A stretch of DNA of 64,000 nt from Bacillus sp. FJAT-50079 (GTDB lineage: Bacteria; Bacillota; Bacilli; Bacillales; Bacillaceae_C). The position numbers and the translations under genes are program-made. Under the pieces are notes generated by a model. It ran no database searches, was not told the origin of the DNA, and saw only the letters and a list, made by a program, of their open reading frames with translations. Each line of letters begins with the position of its first letter. The first letter of the stretch is position 1. Shown here one piece after another: positions 36,505-45,308 of this stretch. The DNA lies in NCBI RefSeq assembly GCF_018343515.1, contig NZ_JAGYPD010000006.1, positions 186,001 through 250,000 of the forward strand, in the 5' to 3' direction.

Positions 36505-37025
36505 TGATGTTTACTTTCTTTGTTTTATTCATTATGGCTCAACGCTTCATTGAGCTAAGGATAGCTAAAAGCAATGAACGATGGATGAAGAAGCAAGGTG
36601 GGATAGAATATGGAATTAAGCATTATCCATATATGGTATTGCTCCATCTCTGTTTTTTTCTTTCTTTAATCGCGGAAGTTTTCTATTTTCACCGAATGTG
36701 GAGTCCATACTGGATGATCTTATTACTAATTTTTATTATTACTCAGTGTATAAGAATATGGGTGATCACGACACTCGGTAAATATTGGAATACAAAAATT
36801 ATCGTCCTTCCCGGTGCTCATATTGTAAAAACAGGCCCATTTAAATATGTAAAACACCCAAATTATATTATCGTTACGATCGAATTACTCGTTATCCCGC
36901 TCCTATGTCAGGCATACATAACAGCGATTATTTTTTTTCTTTTAAATCAGTGGATTCTTGCTGTTAGAATTGCTGCGGAAGAAAAAGCATTGCGGGAACA
37001 TACGAATTATGGGGAACAGTTTTGA
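36504..37025 (+). CDS. ypbQ: Isoprenylcysteine carboxyl methyltransferase-family protein YpbQ
   Basis: Integral membrane methyltransferase, 173 residues with about four to five membrane segments. The ICMT core is seen in GKYWNTKIIVLPGAHIVKTG and PFKYVKHPNYIIV. The start overlaps the bcsA stop (TAATG), so the two are coupled; the B. subtilis homologue O-methylates BcsA products. A terminator follows. Confidence 0.9.
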   Translation: MMFTFFVLFIMAQRFIELRIAKSNERWMKKQGGIEYGIKHYPYMVLLHLCFFLSLIAEVFYFHRMWSPYWMILLLIFIITQCIRIWVITTLGKYWNTKIIVLPGAHIVKTGPFKYVKHPNYIIVTIELLVIPLLCQAYITAIIFFLLNQWILAVRIAAEEKALREHTNYGEQF

Positions 37026-37029
37026 TGAA

Positions 37030-37066
37030 GAAAGAGTATTGCGCAAATGCAATATTCTTTTTTTAT
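37030..37066 (+). terminator. Intrinsic terminator after ypbQ
   Basis: AAAGAGTATTGC pairs with GCAATATTCTTT (one G-T) and is followed by a T-run. Confidence 0.85.
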
Positions 37067-37165
37067 TTTTGGAAATGAGCGTATATCAAAAAACTGAATA
37101 ATTAGGTAGAATAGAAGGAAGATAGAACTACCCGAAATGTTGAATGATAAGGAGCCGTTTACAGC

Positions 37166-40100
37166 ATGCTGAAACAAGTGGAAGTTGATTTAAAGAACAG
37201 ACAGCTTCAAAAAACAGTTACATTGTTAGAGCGATTTTTATTACATGGTGATCTGGAACGAGCAGATAAAGCAAAAAAACTGATTAAAAAAATACACGAT
37301 CATGAATTCATCACCGCCTTTTGCGGACATTTCTCTGCGGGTAAATCAACAATGATCAATGCGTTAATCGGGGGTCAAGTGTTGCCGTCTAGCCCAATTC
37401 CGACGAGTGCGAATCTCGTTAACGTTCACCGCTCAGATGAAGATTATGCGAAAATCTATTATCAAACAGAAAAACCTTTACTTTTTAAAGGTGCTTATGA
37501 TTTTGAAACGGTGAAGGATTTTTGTAAAAACGGTGATGTCGTTGAGGTGGAGATTGGTAAGATTGATACATTGCTTCCAGACGGGGTTACGGTAATGGAT
37601 ACGCCTGGGGTTGATTCGACTGACGATGCCCATCGAATTTCAACGGAATCTGCCCTTCATTTAGCAGATCTTGTTTTTTATGTGATGGATTATAATCATG
37701 TTCAATCTGAACTTAATTTCATGTATACGAAAAATTTACTCAAACATGGGGTTAAGCTTTATTTAATTATTAATCAAATTGATAAGCATAATGAGGCAGA
37801 GCTTTCGTTTTCTGAGTTTAAACAGTCTGTGTATGAATCATTTGCCTCATGGAATGTCCAACCAGAGGGGATGTTTTTTACATCATTAAAAGCGCCTGAT
37901 CATCCAGAAAACGAGTTTGAAGCGGTGAAGCAGTTAATTGATGACGCCTTACGTTATCACGATCAATGGCTGAACAATACGATTGATGCGGCTTTTGATC
38001 GAATGGAAGAGGAACATCGAAACTGGCTAGATGAGCAAAAAGCAGAAGCGATTGCTCCGTATGACCATATTTTAGCTTCCTATTCAGAAGAGGAGCTTGC
38101 TTGCATATTTGAAAAAGAAACAGAATTGCGAAATGAATTTGAAAATTATTCAAATAAAGCGAATGATCTGGAAAATCAATTTGAATTAGAGCGTGCGCAA
38201 TTATTGAAAAATGCTTATTTAATGCCAGCTGAAACACGGGAGTTAGCGGAGCAATTTTTGCTTGCGGCCCAAGCGGATTTCAAAGTAGGACTTTTATTTA
38301 GCAAAAAGAAGACAGAAGCTGAAAGAAGCAGCCGTTTACAAAGCTTTGCTGCAAGTGTGCGCAAACAGATTGAATCACAGCTCGAATGGCATATGCGGCA
38401 AATGGCTGCGCAATTTCTTGTGCAAGCACAGCTTGCCGATGATGATTTACAAGTAGCCGCCCAGCAATTATCAGTTCCATTTCCAGATCAACGTTTCACC
38501 GATCTCATTAAAAAAGGAGCAGGTGTAACCGGTCAATCGGTACTAAACTATTGTAATGATGTTGCCCATGATGTTAAAAAAGTGGCTGAAAAGGAAATCG
38601 ATCGGTTGATTGAACGGATCATAAGTGTGATCAATGAGCAAATAAAAGGAGATAAGGCAGCGCTTCAGAAAGAATTAAATGGTGTAACAAAGGCGACAGA
38701 TGCGGTGAAGCAGATCGCTGAGATGGAAATATTTTACGAAAATAAGCAAGCGATGATGACGGAACAAACGGGTAATGAAGAAGAGACGCTTAATGAACTC
38801 CTTGATGAATGGAAACATGCTGAGAAAAATGTGCGGCTTTACTCGGAATCGCTTCACAAAAAGAGCGCGGTAGAACGAGAGATGCAATTGGCCGTAAAAC
38901 AAGAGCAGGAAATTCAAACGGAGACAATTCCTATCAATGATGTCATTAGGAAACTAGATCATGCCGTAGCTTATTTGCGAAATGAACAAAGCTTCGAAAG
39001 AATGACAGCACAATTAATGCAAAGAGCGAAGCGTTTAAAAGAGAAAAATTATACGATTGCTTTATTTGGTGCTTTTAGTGCTGGAAAATCATCCTTTGCC
39101 AATGCTTTGTTAGGAGAAAATGTTCTGCCTGTTTCTCCGAATCCAACAACAGCAGCGATTAACCGGATTTGCCCGCCAAATGCAGGATATCGTCATGGAA
39201 CTGCGAATGTCCGCTTAAAGACGGCAGAACAGATGGAAGAAGACATTCGGCAATCATTGCAAATGTTTGGCTTTGACTGTCATTCGCTAGCTGACGCATA
39301 TGCGATCATTCCGAACGTATTAGCGACGGCAAATACAGAAGGTGCGGCCCATATTCATTTATCATTTTTAGCTGCGTTTCATCAGGGTTATGAGCAATTT
39401 CATCCGCAATTAGGAAATGCGATCAAGACGAACTTGGCAGACTTTCGCCAGTTTGTCGCTAATGAATCACAATCATGTTTTGTTGAAACGATTGATCTAT
39501 ATTATGATTGCTCATTTACAAAACAAGGAATCACGCTCGTAGACACACCAGGAGCCGATTCAATCAATGCCCGCCATACAGGCGTCGCCTTTGACTATAT
39601 TAAAAATTCTGATGCGATTCTTTTCGTGACGTATTATAACCATGCCTTTTCAAAAGCGGATCGTGAATTTTTAATTCAATTAGGGCGTGTAAAAGACGCG
39701 TTTGAATTAGATAAAATGTTCTTTATTGTCAATGCCATTGATTTGGCCCATTCGAATGCAGAGGTTGACGAAGTGTTGCATTATGTAGAAGACCAGCTTA
39801 ATGAATACGGTATTCGTTTTCCGCGCATATTTGGTGTTTCTAGCAAGCTTGCCCAGCAATCCGAAGGAAGAGAAGCATCAAATATTGGTCAATTCGAGCA
39901 AGCCTTTCATCATTTCTTGGAGGCAGATTTGCAGAAAATGGCTGTTCAAGCTGCCGAAGCTTCGTTTCACAGGGCTGTTTCAATGCTTGAGCAATTAATC
40001 GCAACAGCGAGCGAAAATGAACATGAGAAAGAAAGAAGAAAAGCAGAATTAATAGATACGCGCGAGCGGGTAAAAGCATGGTTACTAGAAGCTCAGCTAG

Positions 40101-40789
40101 GAACATTAACCGAGCGGATGACTCAGGAAATAGAGGAGCTTTTATATTATGTGAAGCAAAGAGTATTTTACCGATTCCCAGATTTCTTTAAAGAGGCATT
40201 TAACCCGGCATTGCTTACGAGTAACCAACGCCATTTATTAAAAAAGGCATTAGAGGAATTGCTTGCATCGACTAGCTATGATTTTGTCCAGGAAATGAGA
40301 GCAACTTCACTTCGAGTCGAGCGCTTCATAAGCAAACGTTTAGCTGAACGCTTTCAATTGATGGAACGGGAATTGCAATCATTACAAGCAGAACTTTCAC
40401 TTTCCGCATTTGAATGGGAAAGCAATGCAACATTGCCATTTCACGCTCCATTTTCAGAAAACGATCAAAAGCAATTAGAAAGTACATTCAAATATTTTAA
40501 AAATCCGAAAGCTTTCTTTGAAAAAAATGAAAAGAAGCGGATGGAAGAAGCACTGCAACTATCATTGAGCCCATTAGCGGATATGTATATTGAAAACGAA
40601 CTGGAACATTTCAAAACCCATTTTGGTGATTTGCTTGAACAACGTTTTGCGGAAATGCTCGCATCGATTCAAACCGATGTAGAAGATCAATATAACGTAA
40701 TGCTGGCGGCATTTGATCACTCCGATAAACTGGATGATTGGGTAAGAATTCGCGACGGGTTAATTGAATTGGGTAATAAGGGGGAGTAA
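37166..40789 (+). CDS. dynA: Bacterial dynamin DynA (YpbR), double-GTPase
   Basis: Membrane-remodelling dynamin of Bacillus that tethers and fuses membranes and helps surveillance of membrane damage. It is an internal fusion of two dynamin units: first GTPase with P-loop GHFSAGKS (residues 54-61), DTPGVDST and NQIDKH; second with GAFSAGKS (~635-642), DTPGADS and NAIDLA. Long helical stalk regions follow each. 1207 residues, close to the ~1190 of B. subtilis. It has its own spacer after the ypbQ terminator and is followed 2 nt later by a rhodanese gene. Confidence 0.95.
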   Translation: MLKQVEVDLKNRQLQKTVTLLERFLLHGDLERADKAKKLIKKIHDHEFITAFCGHFSAGKSTMINALIGGQVLPSSPIPTSANLVNVHRSDEDYAKIYYQTEKPLLFKGAYDFETVKDFCKNGDVVEVEIGKIDTLLPDGVTVMDTPGVDSTDDAHRISTESALHLADLVFYVMDYNHVQSELNFMYTKNLLKHGVKLYLIINQIDKHNEAELSFSEFKQSVYESFASWNVQPEGMFFTSLKAPDHPENEFEAVKQLIDDALRYHDQWLNNTIDAAFDRMEEEHRNWLDEQKAEAIAPYDHILASYSEEELACIFEKETELRNEFENYSNKANDLENQFELERAQLLKNAYLMPAETRELAEQFLLAAQADFKVGLLFSKKKTEAERSSRLQSFAASVRKQIESQLEWHMRQMAAQFLVQAQLADDDLQVAAQQLSVPFPDQRFTDLIKKGAGVTGQSVLNYCNDVAHDVKKVAEKEIDRLIERIISVINEQIKGDKAALQKELNGVTKATDAVKQIAEMEIFYENKQAMMTEQTGNEEETLNELLDEWKHAEKNVRLYSESLHKKSAVEREMQLAVKQEQEIQTETIPINDVIRKLDHAVAYLRNEQSFERMTAQLMQRAKRLKEKNYTIALFGAFSAGKSSFANALLGENVLPVSPNPTTAAINRICPPNAGYRHGTANVRLKTAEQMEEDIRQSLQMFGFDCHSLADAYAIIPNVLATANTEGAAHIHLSFLAAFHQGYEQFHPQLGNAIKTNLADFRQFVANESQSCFVETIDLYYDCSFTKQGITLVDTPGADSINARHTGVAFDYIKNSDAILFVTYYNHAFSKADREFLIQLGRVKDAFELDKMFFIVNAIDLAHSNAEVDEVLHYVEDQLNEYGIRFPRIFGVSSKLAQQSEGREASNIGQFEQAFHHFLEADLQKMAVQAAEASFHRAVSMLEQLIATASENEHEKERRKAELIDTRERVKAWLLEAQLGTLTERMTQEIEELLYYVKQRVFYRFPDFFKEAFNPALLTSNQRHLLKKALEELLASTSYDFVQEMRATSLRVERFISKRLAERFQLMERELQSLQAELSLSAFEWESNATLPFHAPFSENDQKQLESTFKYFKNPKAFFEKNEKKRMEEALQLSLSPLADMYIENELEHFKTHFGDLLEQRFAEMLASIQTDVEDQYNVMLAAFDHSDKLDDWVRIRDGLIELGNKGE

Positions 40790-40791
40790 AG

Positions 40792-41622
40792 ATGCAATTT
40801 ATTAAATCGAGCGAATGGCTAGTAAACAACATAACAAGCAAAGAGATCAGAGTTGTTGATTGTCGATATGCATTGGATAATCCTTTGTATGGGAAACATG
40901 CTTATGAAGCAGAGCATATTCCAGGATCTGTTTATTTTGATCTTGGCGAGGATCTTTCTGGACCGGTCGAAGCACATGGGGGAAGGCACCCCTTACCAAA
41001 TATGGACGTTTTTCGAGAGCAACTTGAACTTGCAGCCATAAATGAGGAAGTAACTGTGATCGCGTACGATGATGGCGAAGGGGCATTTGCTTCCCGTTTC
41101 TGGTGGATGCTGCGATATAGCGGCCATCGATCTGTCTACGTATTAGATGGAGGATTTACTGAATGGAAACAGGCGGGTTATTCGACGGCGAAAGAGATAC
41201 CAACATATGAACGGACGACATTTCATATGGATAGACAAACACAAATGCTTGCAACGTATGAAGAAGTAAAAGAGAGCAGCGCGGATCAGCAAGCGATATT
41301 GCTAGATTCACGCGCACGCTCTCGCTATCTTGGGCTTGAGGAGCCGATTGATGCTAAACCTGGACATATTCCTAATGCGGTGAATAGAGAATGGACGGAT
41401 GGCTTTGCGAATGGAAGATGGAAAGATAAGCAGGAACAAGAAAAACGCTTCAAAGATTTTAAGAAATCGGACGAAATCATCGTCTATTGCGGATCAGGAG
41501 TCACAGCCACACCGAACATTATTGCCTTGCTTGAAGCTGGATTTGAACATGTAAAACTATATGCCGGCAGCTATTCGGATTGGGTTTCTTATTCGGAAAA
41601 TGAAGTCGAGTTAGGCGAATAG
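40792..41622 (+). CDS. Tandem-rhodanese sulfurtransferase
   Basis: Thiosulfate/3-mercaptopyruvate-type sulfurtransferase with two rhodanese domains. The C-terminal domain has the active loop IVYCGSGVTATP with Cys233; the N-terminal domain has Asp in the equivalent place (AYDDGEGAFASR) and is a structural partner, as usual. 276 residues. Starts 2 nt after dynA, so it is co-transcribed; a link between the two functions is not evident. Confidence 0.9.
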   Translation: MQFIKSSEWLVNNITSKEIRVVDCRYALDNPLYGKHAYEAEHIPGSVYFDLGEDLSGPVEAHGGRHPLPNMDVFREQLELAAINEEVTVIAYDDGEGAFASRFWWMLRYSGHRSVYVLDGGFTEWKQAGYSTAKEIPTYERTTFHMDRQTQMLATYEEVKESSADQQAILLDSRARSRYLGLEEPIDAKPGHIPNAVNREWTDGFANGRWKDKQEQEKRFKDFKKSDEIIVYCGSGVTATPNIIALLEAGFEHVKLYAGSYSDWVSYSENEVELGE

Positions 41623-41633
41623 GAACGTTTTTT

Positions 41634-41660
41634 GCAGAGTCAAATGGCTCTGCTTTTCTT
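41634..41660 (+). terminator. Intrinsic terminator after the rhodanese gene
   Basis: GCAGAG/CTCTGC stem followed by TTTTCTTT; short but well placed. Confidence 0.65.
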
Positions 41661-41685
41661 TGGGAAATAAGGAGTTAGAGGAAGA

Positions 41686-41856
41686 ATGTCACAAATATGT
41701 TGTCATTTTCATACTATTTTTAGATTCGCTCGCCTCTCTGATTGCGGGATAGGTTTAAAACAAAGATTGAAATTTGATATTATAACTTGGGTAGAGATAT
41801 TCATTGTACTACTTGGACTTTGGTATGGGATGAAATGTGAATATGATCCCTTATAG
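41686..41856 (+). CDS. Possible 56-residue membrane peptide
   Basis: An open frame beginning MSQICCHFHTIFRF with a hydrophobic segment TWVEIFIVLLGLWYGM near the C-terminus. An AGAGGAAGA string lies just upstream of the ATG. No family recognised, and the Cys/His/Arg-rich N-terminal half could be chance. The rest of this ~300-nt spacer holds the dynA-operon terminator and the ypcP promoter. Confidence 0.3.
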   Translation: MSQICCHFHTIFRFARLSDCGIGLKQRLKFDIITWVEIFIVLLGLWYGMKCEYDPL

Positions 41857-41873
41857 GTGAGCTGATTCTCTTA

Positions 41874-41882
41874 TGCTATAAT
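41874..41882 (+). promoter_or_regulatory. Extended -10 promoter of ypcP
   Basis: TGCTATAAT: consensus -10 (41877-41882) with TGn extension; the -35 region is not recognisable. Confidence 0.55.
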
Positions 41883-41920
41883 AGATAAAGTTGAACTAAA
41901 ATAAGAGGTGTTCATAGAAA

Positions 41921-42835
41921 ATGAAAAAACAACATTTATTATTGGTCGATGGCATGGCACTTCTGTTTCGTGCTTTTTTTGCAACATCGGTTCATAGGCA
42001 GTTTATGCTTAATCATAACGGGGTTCCAACGAATGCGGTTCAAGGCTATATGCGCCATTTGCTTACTGCACTTGAAAATGTGAATCCATCTCATGTGGCT
42101 GTTTGCTGGGATATGGGAAGTGAAACGTTCCGCACCGACCTTTACAGCGGCTATAAAGCGAATCGAGATGCTCCGCCGACAGAAATGATCCCTCAATTTG
42201 ATATGGCAAAAGAGATCACTGACGCATTCGGCATCCCGAGTATCGGGATTGCAGGGTATGAAGCGGATGATTGCATTGGAACACTCTGTTCCCAATATAA
42301 AGATGCAATGAACATTACGGTGTTAACAGGGGATCGCGACTTATTGCAAATCGTAGATGAGCGTGTAAACGTGCTGCTGCTTCAAAAGGGAATTGGTAAT
42401 TATCTTAACTATACGAAAGAGAGCTTTATTGAACAATATGACATTCAGCCCGCACAGCTCATTGATGTAAAAGCATTGATGGGGGATACGAGCGACGGCT
42501 ATCCAGGTGTAAGAGGAATCGGCGAAAAAACGGCTTTACGATTGATTAAAACATATGAAAATATTGACATATTACTCGCTAACGTAACGAAATTAACGAA
42601 GTCACAACAACAGAAAATTGAAGAGGATCTTGACATGCTTCATCTTTCGCGACAATTGGCAGAGATTAAATGTGATGTTTCATTAGCGCTCGACATTTCA
42701 CAAGCTTTGTTAAATGGACTTCCCAACAGCGCACAAGCATTTGTCGATGAGCACGGATTGAAAGTTGTTCGCAATCATCTTGTAAAAGCAAATTGGTTTG
42801 AGGAAACGAATCGATTAGTTGAAAGTGGTATTTAA
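41921..42835 (+). CDS. ypcP: 5'-3' exonuclease YpcP (FEN/PolA N-terminal type)
   Basis: Stand-alone flap/5'-3' exonuclease, backup for the PolA 5' nuclease in RNA-primer removal. Family motifs: LLLVDGMALLFRAFFA at the N-terminus, the acidic metal cluster GYEADDCIGTL and VLTGDRDLLQIV, and the helix-hairpin-helix in GDTSDGYPGVRGIGEKTALRLI. 304 residues. ATG behind AGAGGTG at slightly long spacing. Confidence 0.94.
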   Translation: MKKQHLLLVDGMALLFRAFFATSVHRQFMLNHNGVPTNAVQGYMRHLLTALENVNPSHVAVCWDMGSETFRTDLYSGYKANRDAPPTEMIPQFDMAKEITDAFGIPSIGIAGYEADDCIGTLCSQYKDAMNITVLTGDRDLLQIVDERVNVLLLQKGIGNYLNYTKESFIEQYDIQPAQLIDVKALMGDTSDGYPGVRGIGEKTALRLIKTYENIDILLANVTKLTKSQQQKIEEDLDMLHLSRQLAEIKCDVSLALDISQALLNGLPNSAQAFVDEHGLKVVRNHLVKANWFEETNRLVESGI

Positions 42836-42850
42836 AAGGGGCAGAGGTCA

Positions 42851-43129
42851 TTGTACAACGCGCAAAAAAATCTTGGAACATTTCTTTTGCATCTCGATGA
42901 TAAGGGCTTTAAGTTAAAGGAAGATGCCATTTCTTTTATTTATTTCGGAAAGCAATTGACAGGTTCGGATGATTACCTTGTTTCCATTGCGATCGAATTA
43001 ACATTAAAAACACAAAAACGATTTGATGGGAGCTTCTACTTATCATTATTAGAAACCTTTATACGAAAAAACATTAAAACAAAAAAACAAGCGTATGATT
43101 TAGCCGATAAGTTGGGGATGCTAGCCTAA
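42851..43129 (+). CDS. Conserved-looking hypothetical protein, 92 residues
   Basis: Cytosolic, helical: begins MYNAQKNLGTFLLHLDD and contains GSDDYLVSIAIELTLKTQKRFDGSF. No membrane segment, no motif. TTG start with GGGGCAGAGGT upstream, 15 nt after ypcP, so it is probably co-transcribed with it. I do not recognise the family. Confidence 0.6.
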   Translation: MYNAQKNLGTFLLHLDDKGFKLKEDAISFIYFGKQLTGSDDYLVSIAIELTLKTQKRFDGSFYLSLLETFIRKNIKTKKQAYDLADKLGMLA

Positions 43130-43211
43130 CAAAGGACACGCAGTGGATCTTTTATAAAAACCTTTATCACATTGAATTCATATTAGTGTCACATATTTTA
43201 AGGGAGTGACT

Positions 43212-43259
43212 AAAAAGGATAGGTGAGCAGTAGAAATGATGCTCTATCTATCCTTTTTT
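43212..43259 (+). terminator. Intrinsic terminator after the ypcP operon
   Basis: AAAAAGGATAG-GTGAGCA pairs with TGCTC-TATCTATCCTTTTT, closing with a T-run. Confidence 0.8.
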
Positions 43260-43330
43260 GTACAACCCAATGTCTCATTACCACAAACATACAATGTTAT
43301 TGTGCTAGCTCACCTGTCGGCTCAACAAAG

Positions 43331-43510
43331 TCATATAGCAAAAAATTCAAATCTTGGGCGGAATATATTAAAGCCAACTGCTTTCATTTTTGTTTGGTCG
43401 CTATTCCACCCAATTAGCAACATTAGGGTGATATTTGTTTCTATGTCTTTGCTTTGCCCAAGCCTTGCCTGGATAAATACTGCCCATTTTAAGTAACAGG
43501 TGAATCGTAG
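43331..43510 (-). other. Open, start-less reading frame (possible gene remnant)
   Basis: 59 codons between stops, containing FIQARLGQSKDIETNITLML and VGFNIFRPRFEFFAI, with no start codon in a suitable place and no ribosome site. It could be decayed coding sequence or chance. The rest of 43260-43490 shows nothing recognisable. Confidence 0.2.
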
Positions 43511-43901
43511 TTAATATCCTCCAATTGTATAAACTCTTTTTGGGGATAGGGAGATGTACCTTCCACGGTTAAATCTGTTGTTTGATCGATTTTTCCATGA
43601 TGGATCGTGATTAAAAATGACTTATGAGTATCAGGTACTCCATAGATCACATTCCAATTTTTTCTTTTACCATTGCTTCCTATTGACATTCCAGGCTTAT
43701 CCAAGTCTATATTAATTGCGCTTTTTTATCCCATTTCAAAGCGGATGGATAAGCCAATTGAATCGCTTGTTTTAATGACAATTCTTGGTGCTCAGATACT
43801 TCTAATGTACTCATAACTGATTTTATTGAACGAGCCGATACAACTTCGACTGTTCCAAAAAAAGTTAACAAAAGTAAAATAACAATGATTACTTTTTTCA
43901 T
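43489..43901 (-). pseudogene. Frameshifted secreted protein gene, function unknown
   Basis: Two abutting minus-strand frames. Frame 1 (43901-43707) begins MKKVIIVILLLLTFFGTVEVVSARS, a signal peptide, and continues ELSLKQAIQLAYPSALKWDKKAQLI. Frame 2 (ending 43489) carries INIDLDKPGMSIGSNGKRKN and WNVIYGVPDTHKSFLITIHH. The switch lies at an A6 run (plus strand T6, 43722-43727): one extra A would join them as WDKK-SAINIDLDKPG into a single secreted protein of ~137 residues. A good ribosome site AAAGGTG precedes the ATG. Either a real frameshift or a homopolymer sequencing error. The second half resembles a PepSY-like small beta domain only loosely. Confidence 0.65.
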
Positions 43902-43957
43902 TTATTCGCACCTTTTAGTTATATTCTTGTCCAACCTTATTAATTATCCTGCATCCT

Positions 43958-44344
43958 TTACTTTGTATGAATCGCCTGCCTTGCCAGTTCATCTGCTCGT
44001 TTATTTTGTTTGGAAGGAATCCATTTAATGAAAAATAATTCAAATTCATTTGCAAGTGTCAGCACTTGATCTAATAGGATACGATATTTTGGATTTTTTG
44101 CGAATTCTTTTTCTACTGCATGTACGACTGCTGTGGAATCAGAGCGAACAGAGACGATCGAATGTCCTTGTTCTCTACAAATTTCCAAGCTTTTAATTAA
44201 TGCGGAAAATTCAGCTTCATGATTATTCATGATGCCAAGCGGAATCGAATAGGATGAAACATTGCCGGCGTGTTTGATAAAAATACCTGCCCCGCTTGGA
44301 CCAGGATCGCCGGCGCTTGCACCATCAATATACACTTCAACCAT
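43958..44344 (-). CDS. ypeP: RNase H-fold protein YpeP
   Basis: Small RNase HI-like protein, 128 residues. Retains the acidic set: Asp7 in YIDGASAGDPGPSGAG, Glu in NNHEAEFSAL, Asp in SVRSDSTAVV and Asp in KRADELARQA, so catalysis is possible; the family has also been described as lacking strong RNase H activity in B. subtilis. Pattern FFIKWIPSKQNKRADELA is typical of YpeP. Transcribed away from the second RNase H-fold gene. Confidence 0.88.
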   Translation of the reverse strand: MVEVYIDGASAGDPGPSGAGIFIKHAGNVSSYSIPLGIMNNHEAEFSALIKSLEICREQGHSIVSVRSDSTAVVHAVEKEFAKNPKYRILLDQVLTLANEFELFFIKWIPSKQNKRADELARQAIHTK

Positions 44345-44407
44345 AGGAAAACCTCTTTCAACGGTTAATTTTTATAGACAAAGGGAAATATCATATAATA
44401 AGAGGAT

Positions 44408-44550
44408 GTTCAAAAAGTCCGGTAAAAATGACACGTCGAATTTCTTCGTTGGCTTGCTTTTCCGCTGCTCACGTATTAAAAGCATACGCTGTGCTGCTCA
44501 AAGCTACGCCGCCTCGAACTTCTTGGTCCTTTTTATCCTCCTTTTTGAAC
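44408..44550. repeat. 143-bp dispersed repeat with 10-bp terminal inverted repeats
   Basis: GTTCAAAAAG (44408-44417) and CTTTTTGAAC (44541-44550) bound an internal inverted arrangement: ACACGTCGAATTTCTTCGTT...GCTTTTCCGCTGCTCA on one side, GCGTAGCTTTGAGCAGCAC-type complement and CTTCTTGGTCC on the other. The wording matches a repeat I associate with many Bacillus intergenic regions. It sits in the 283-bp gap between ypeP and the following RNase H-fold gene, upstream of both. An open frame passes through it but lacks a ribosome site. Confidence 0.65.
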
Positions 44551-44628
44551 ACGCACTATAAGATGGCAGAAGCCACCACTATTATAACGAGAGAAAACGA
44601 AAATGGGTATTGGGAGGTGCTAATCAAG

Positions 44629-45288
44629 ATGAAGATGAAAGTAAAATTCGTATATAAAGGCCCGAAAACAGCCCATGTTCAAATGGAGTCAGAGTGGATT
44701 GAGGAAAAAGCGGTGGACATCTTACTGGCTGACATGCAAAAAACAGGCAGATGCAGTGAGATGATCATTGTGGATGAAATGGATCGGGAATGGACGAGAA
44801 AAGAATACGAGAAATTAAAACAAAAAAACGAGTTGGCTCCGCGCAATCCGAAGCTCTATTTTGATGGGGGCTTTGATTTGCAGACACGTGTATCCGGAAT
44901 CGGGGTCGTCATTTATTATGAAAAAGGCGATGAAAGGTACCGTTATCGTTTCAATGCAAAGCTTGATGAGCTTGAGTCAAATAATGAAGCGGAATATGCG
45001 GCATTATATAATGGTCTTTTATTATTAGAAGAAATCGATATTCACCATATGCCATGTGTGATTCGTGGAGATTCACAAGGGGTGTTAATGCAGCTGGCAG
45101 GTGAGTGGCCATGCTATGAGCCTGCCTTAAATCGCTGGTTAGATCGAATGGAAGCAAAGATACAGGAATTAGGAATAAAACCGAGCTATGAAGTCATTTC
45201 AAGAAAAGAAAATAAGGAAGCAGATAAGCTTGCAAGCCAAGCTCTTGCGAATACAATAGTACAAAGCCATGCGAAAATCGATGAATAG
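44629..45288 (+). CDS. Reverse-transcriptase-like/RNase H-fold protein with N-terminal extension
   Basis: 219 residues. The N-terminal ~70 residues (VKFVYKGPKTAHVQMESEWI, EMDREWTRKEYEKL) form a small domain common to this Bacillus family; residues ~75-210 are an RNase HI fold with Asp79 (LYFDGGFD), Glu120 (SNNEAEYAAL), Asp148 (VIRGDSQGVL) and Asp199 (NKEADKLASQ). ATG 44629 follows GGGAGGTG; the longer upstream frame runs through the repeat and is not used. Related to B. subtilis YpdQ/YpeP-type proteins; substrate unknown. Confidence 0.85.
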   Translation: MKMKVKFVYKGPKTAHVQMESEWIEEKAVDILLADMQKTGRCSEMIIVDEMDREWTRKEYEKLKQKNELAPRNPKLYFDGGFDLQTRVSGIGVVIYYEKGDERYRYRFNAKLDELESNNEAEYAALYNGLLLLEEIDIHHMPCVIRGDSQGVLMQLAGEWPCYEPALNRWLDRMEAKIQELGIKPSYEVISRKENKEADKLASQALANTIVQSHAKIDE

Positions 45289-45308
45289 TAGGCGGAAAGG
45301 TTGTATGT

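Noticed and set aside
43236-43496. Plus-strand 86-codon hydrophobic frame
   Set aside because: Starts inside a terminator hairpin, has no ribosome site and no recognisable family.
44428-44628. N-terminal extension of the RNase H-fold gene
   Set aside because: It translates through a dispersed inverted repeat and has no ribosome site; ATG 44629 has a good GGGAGGTG site.
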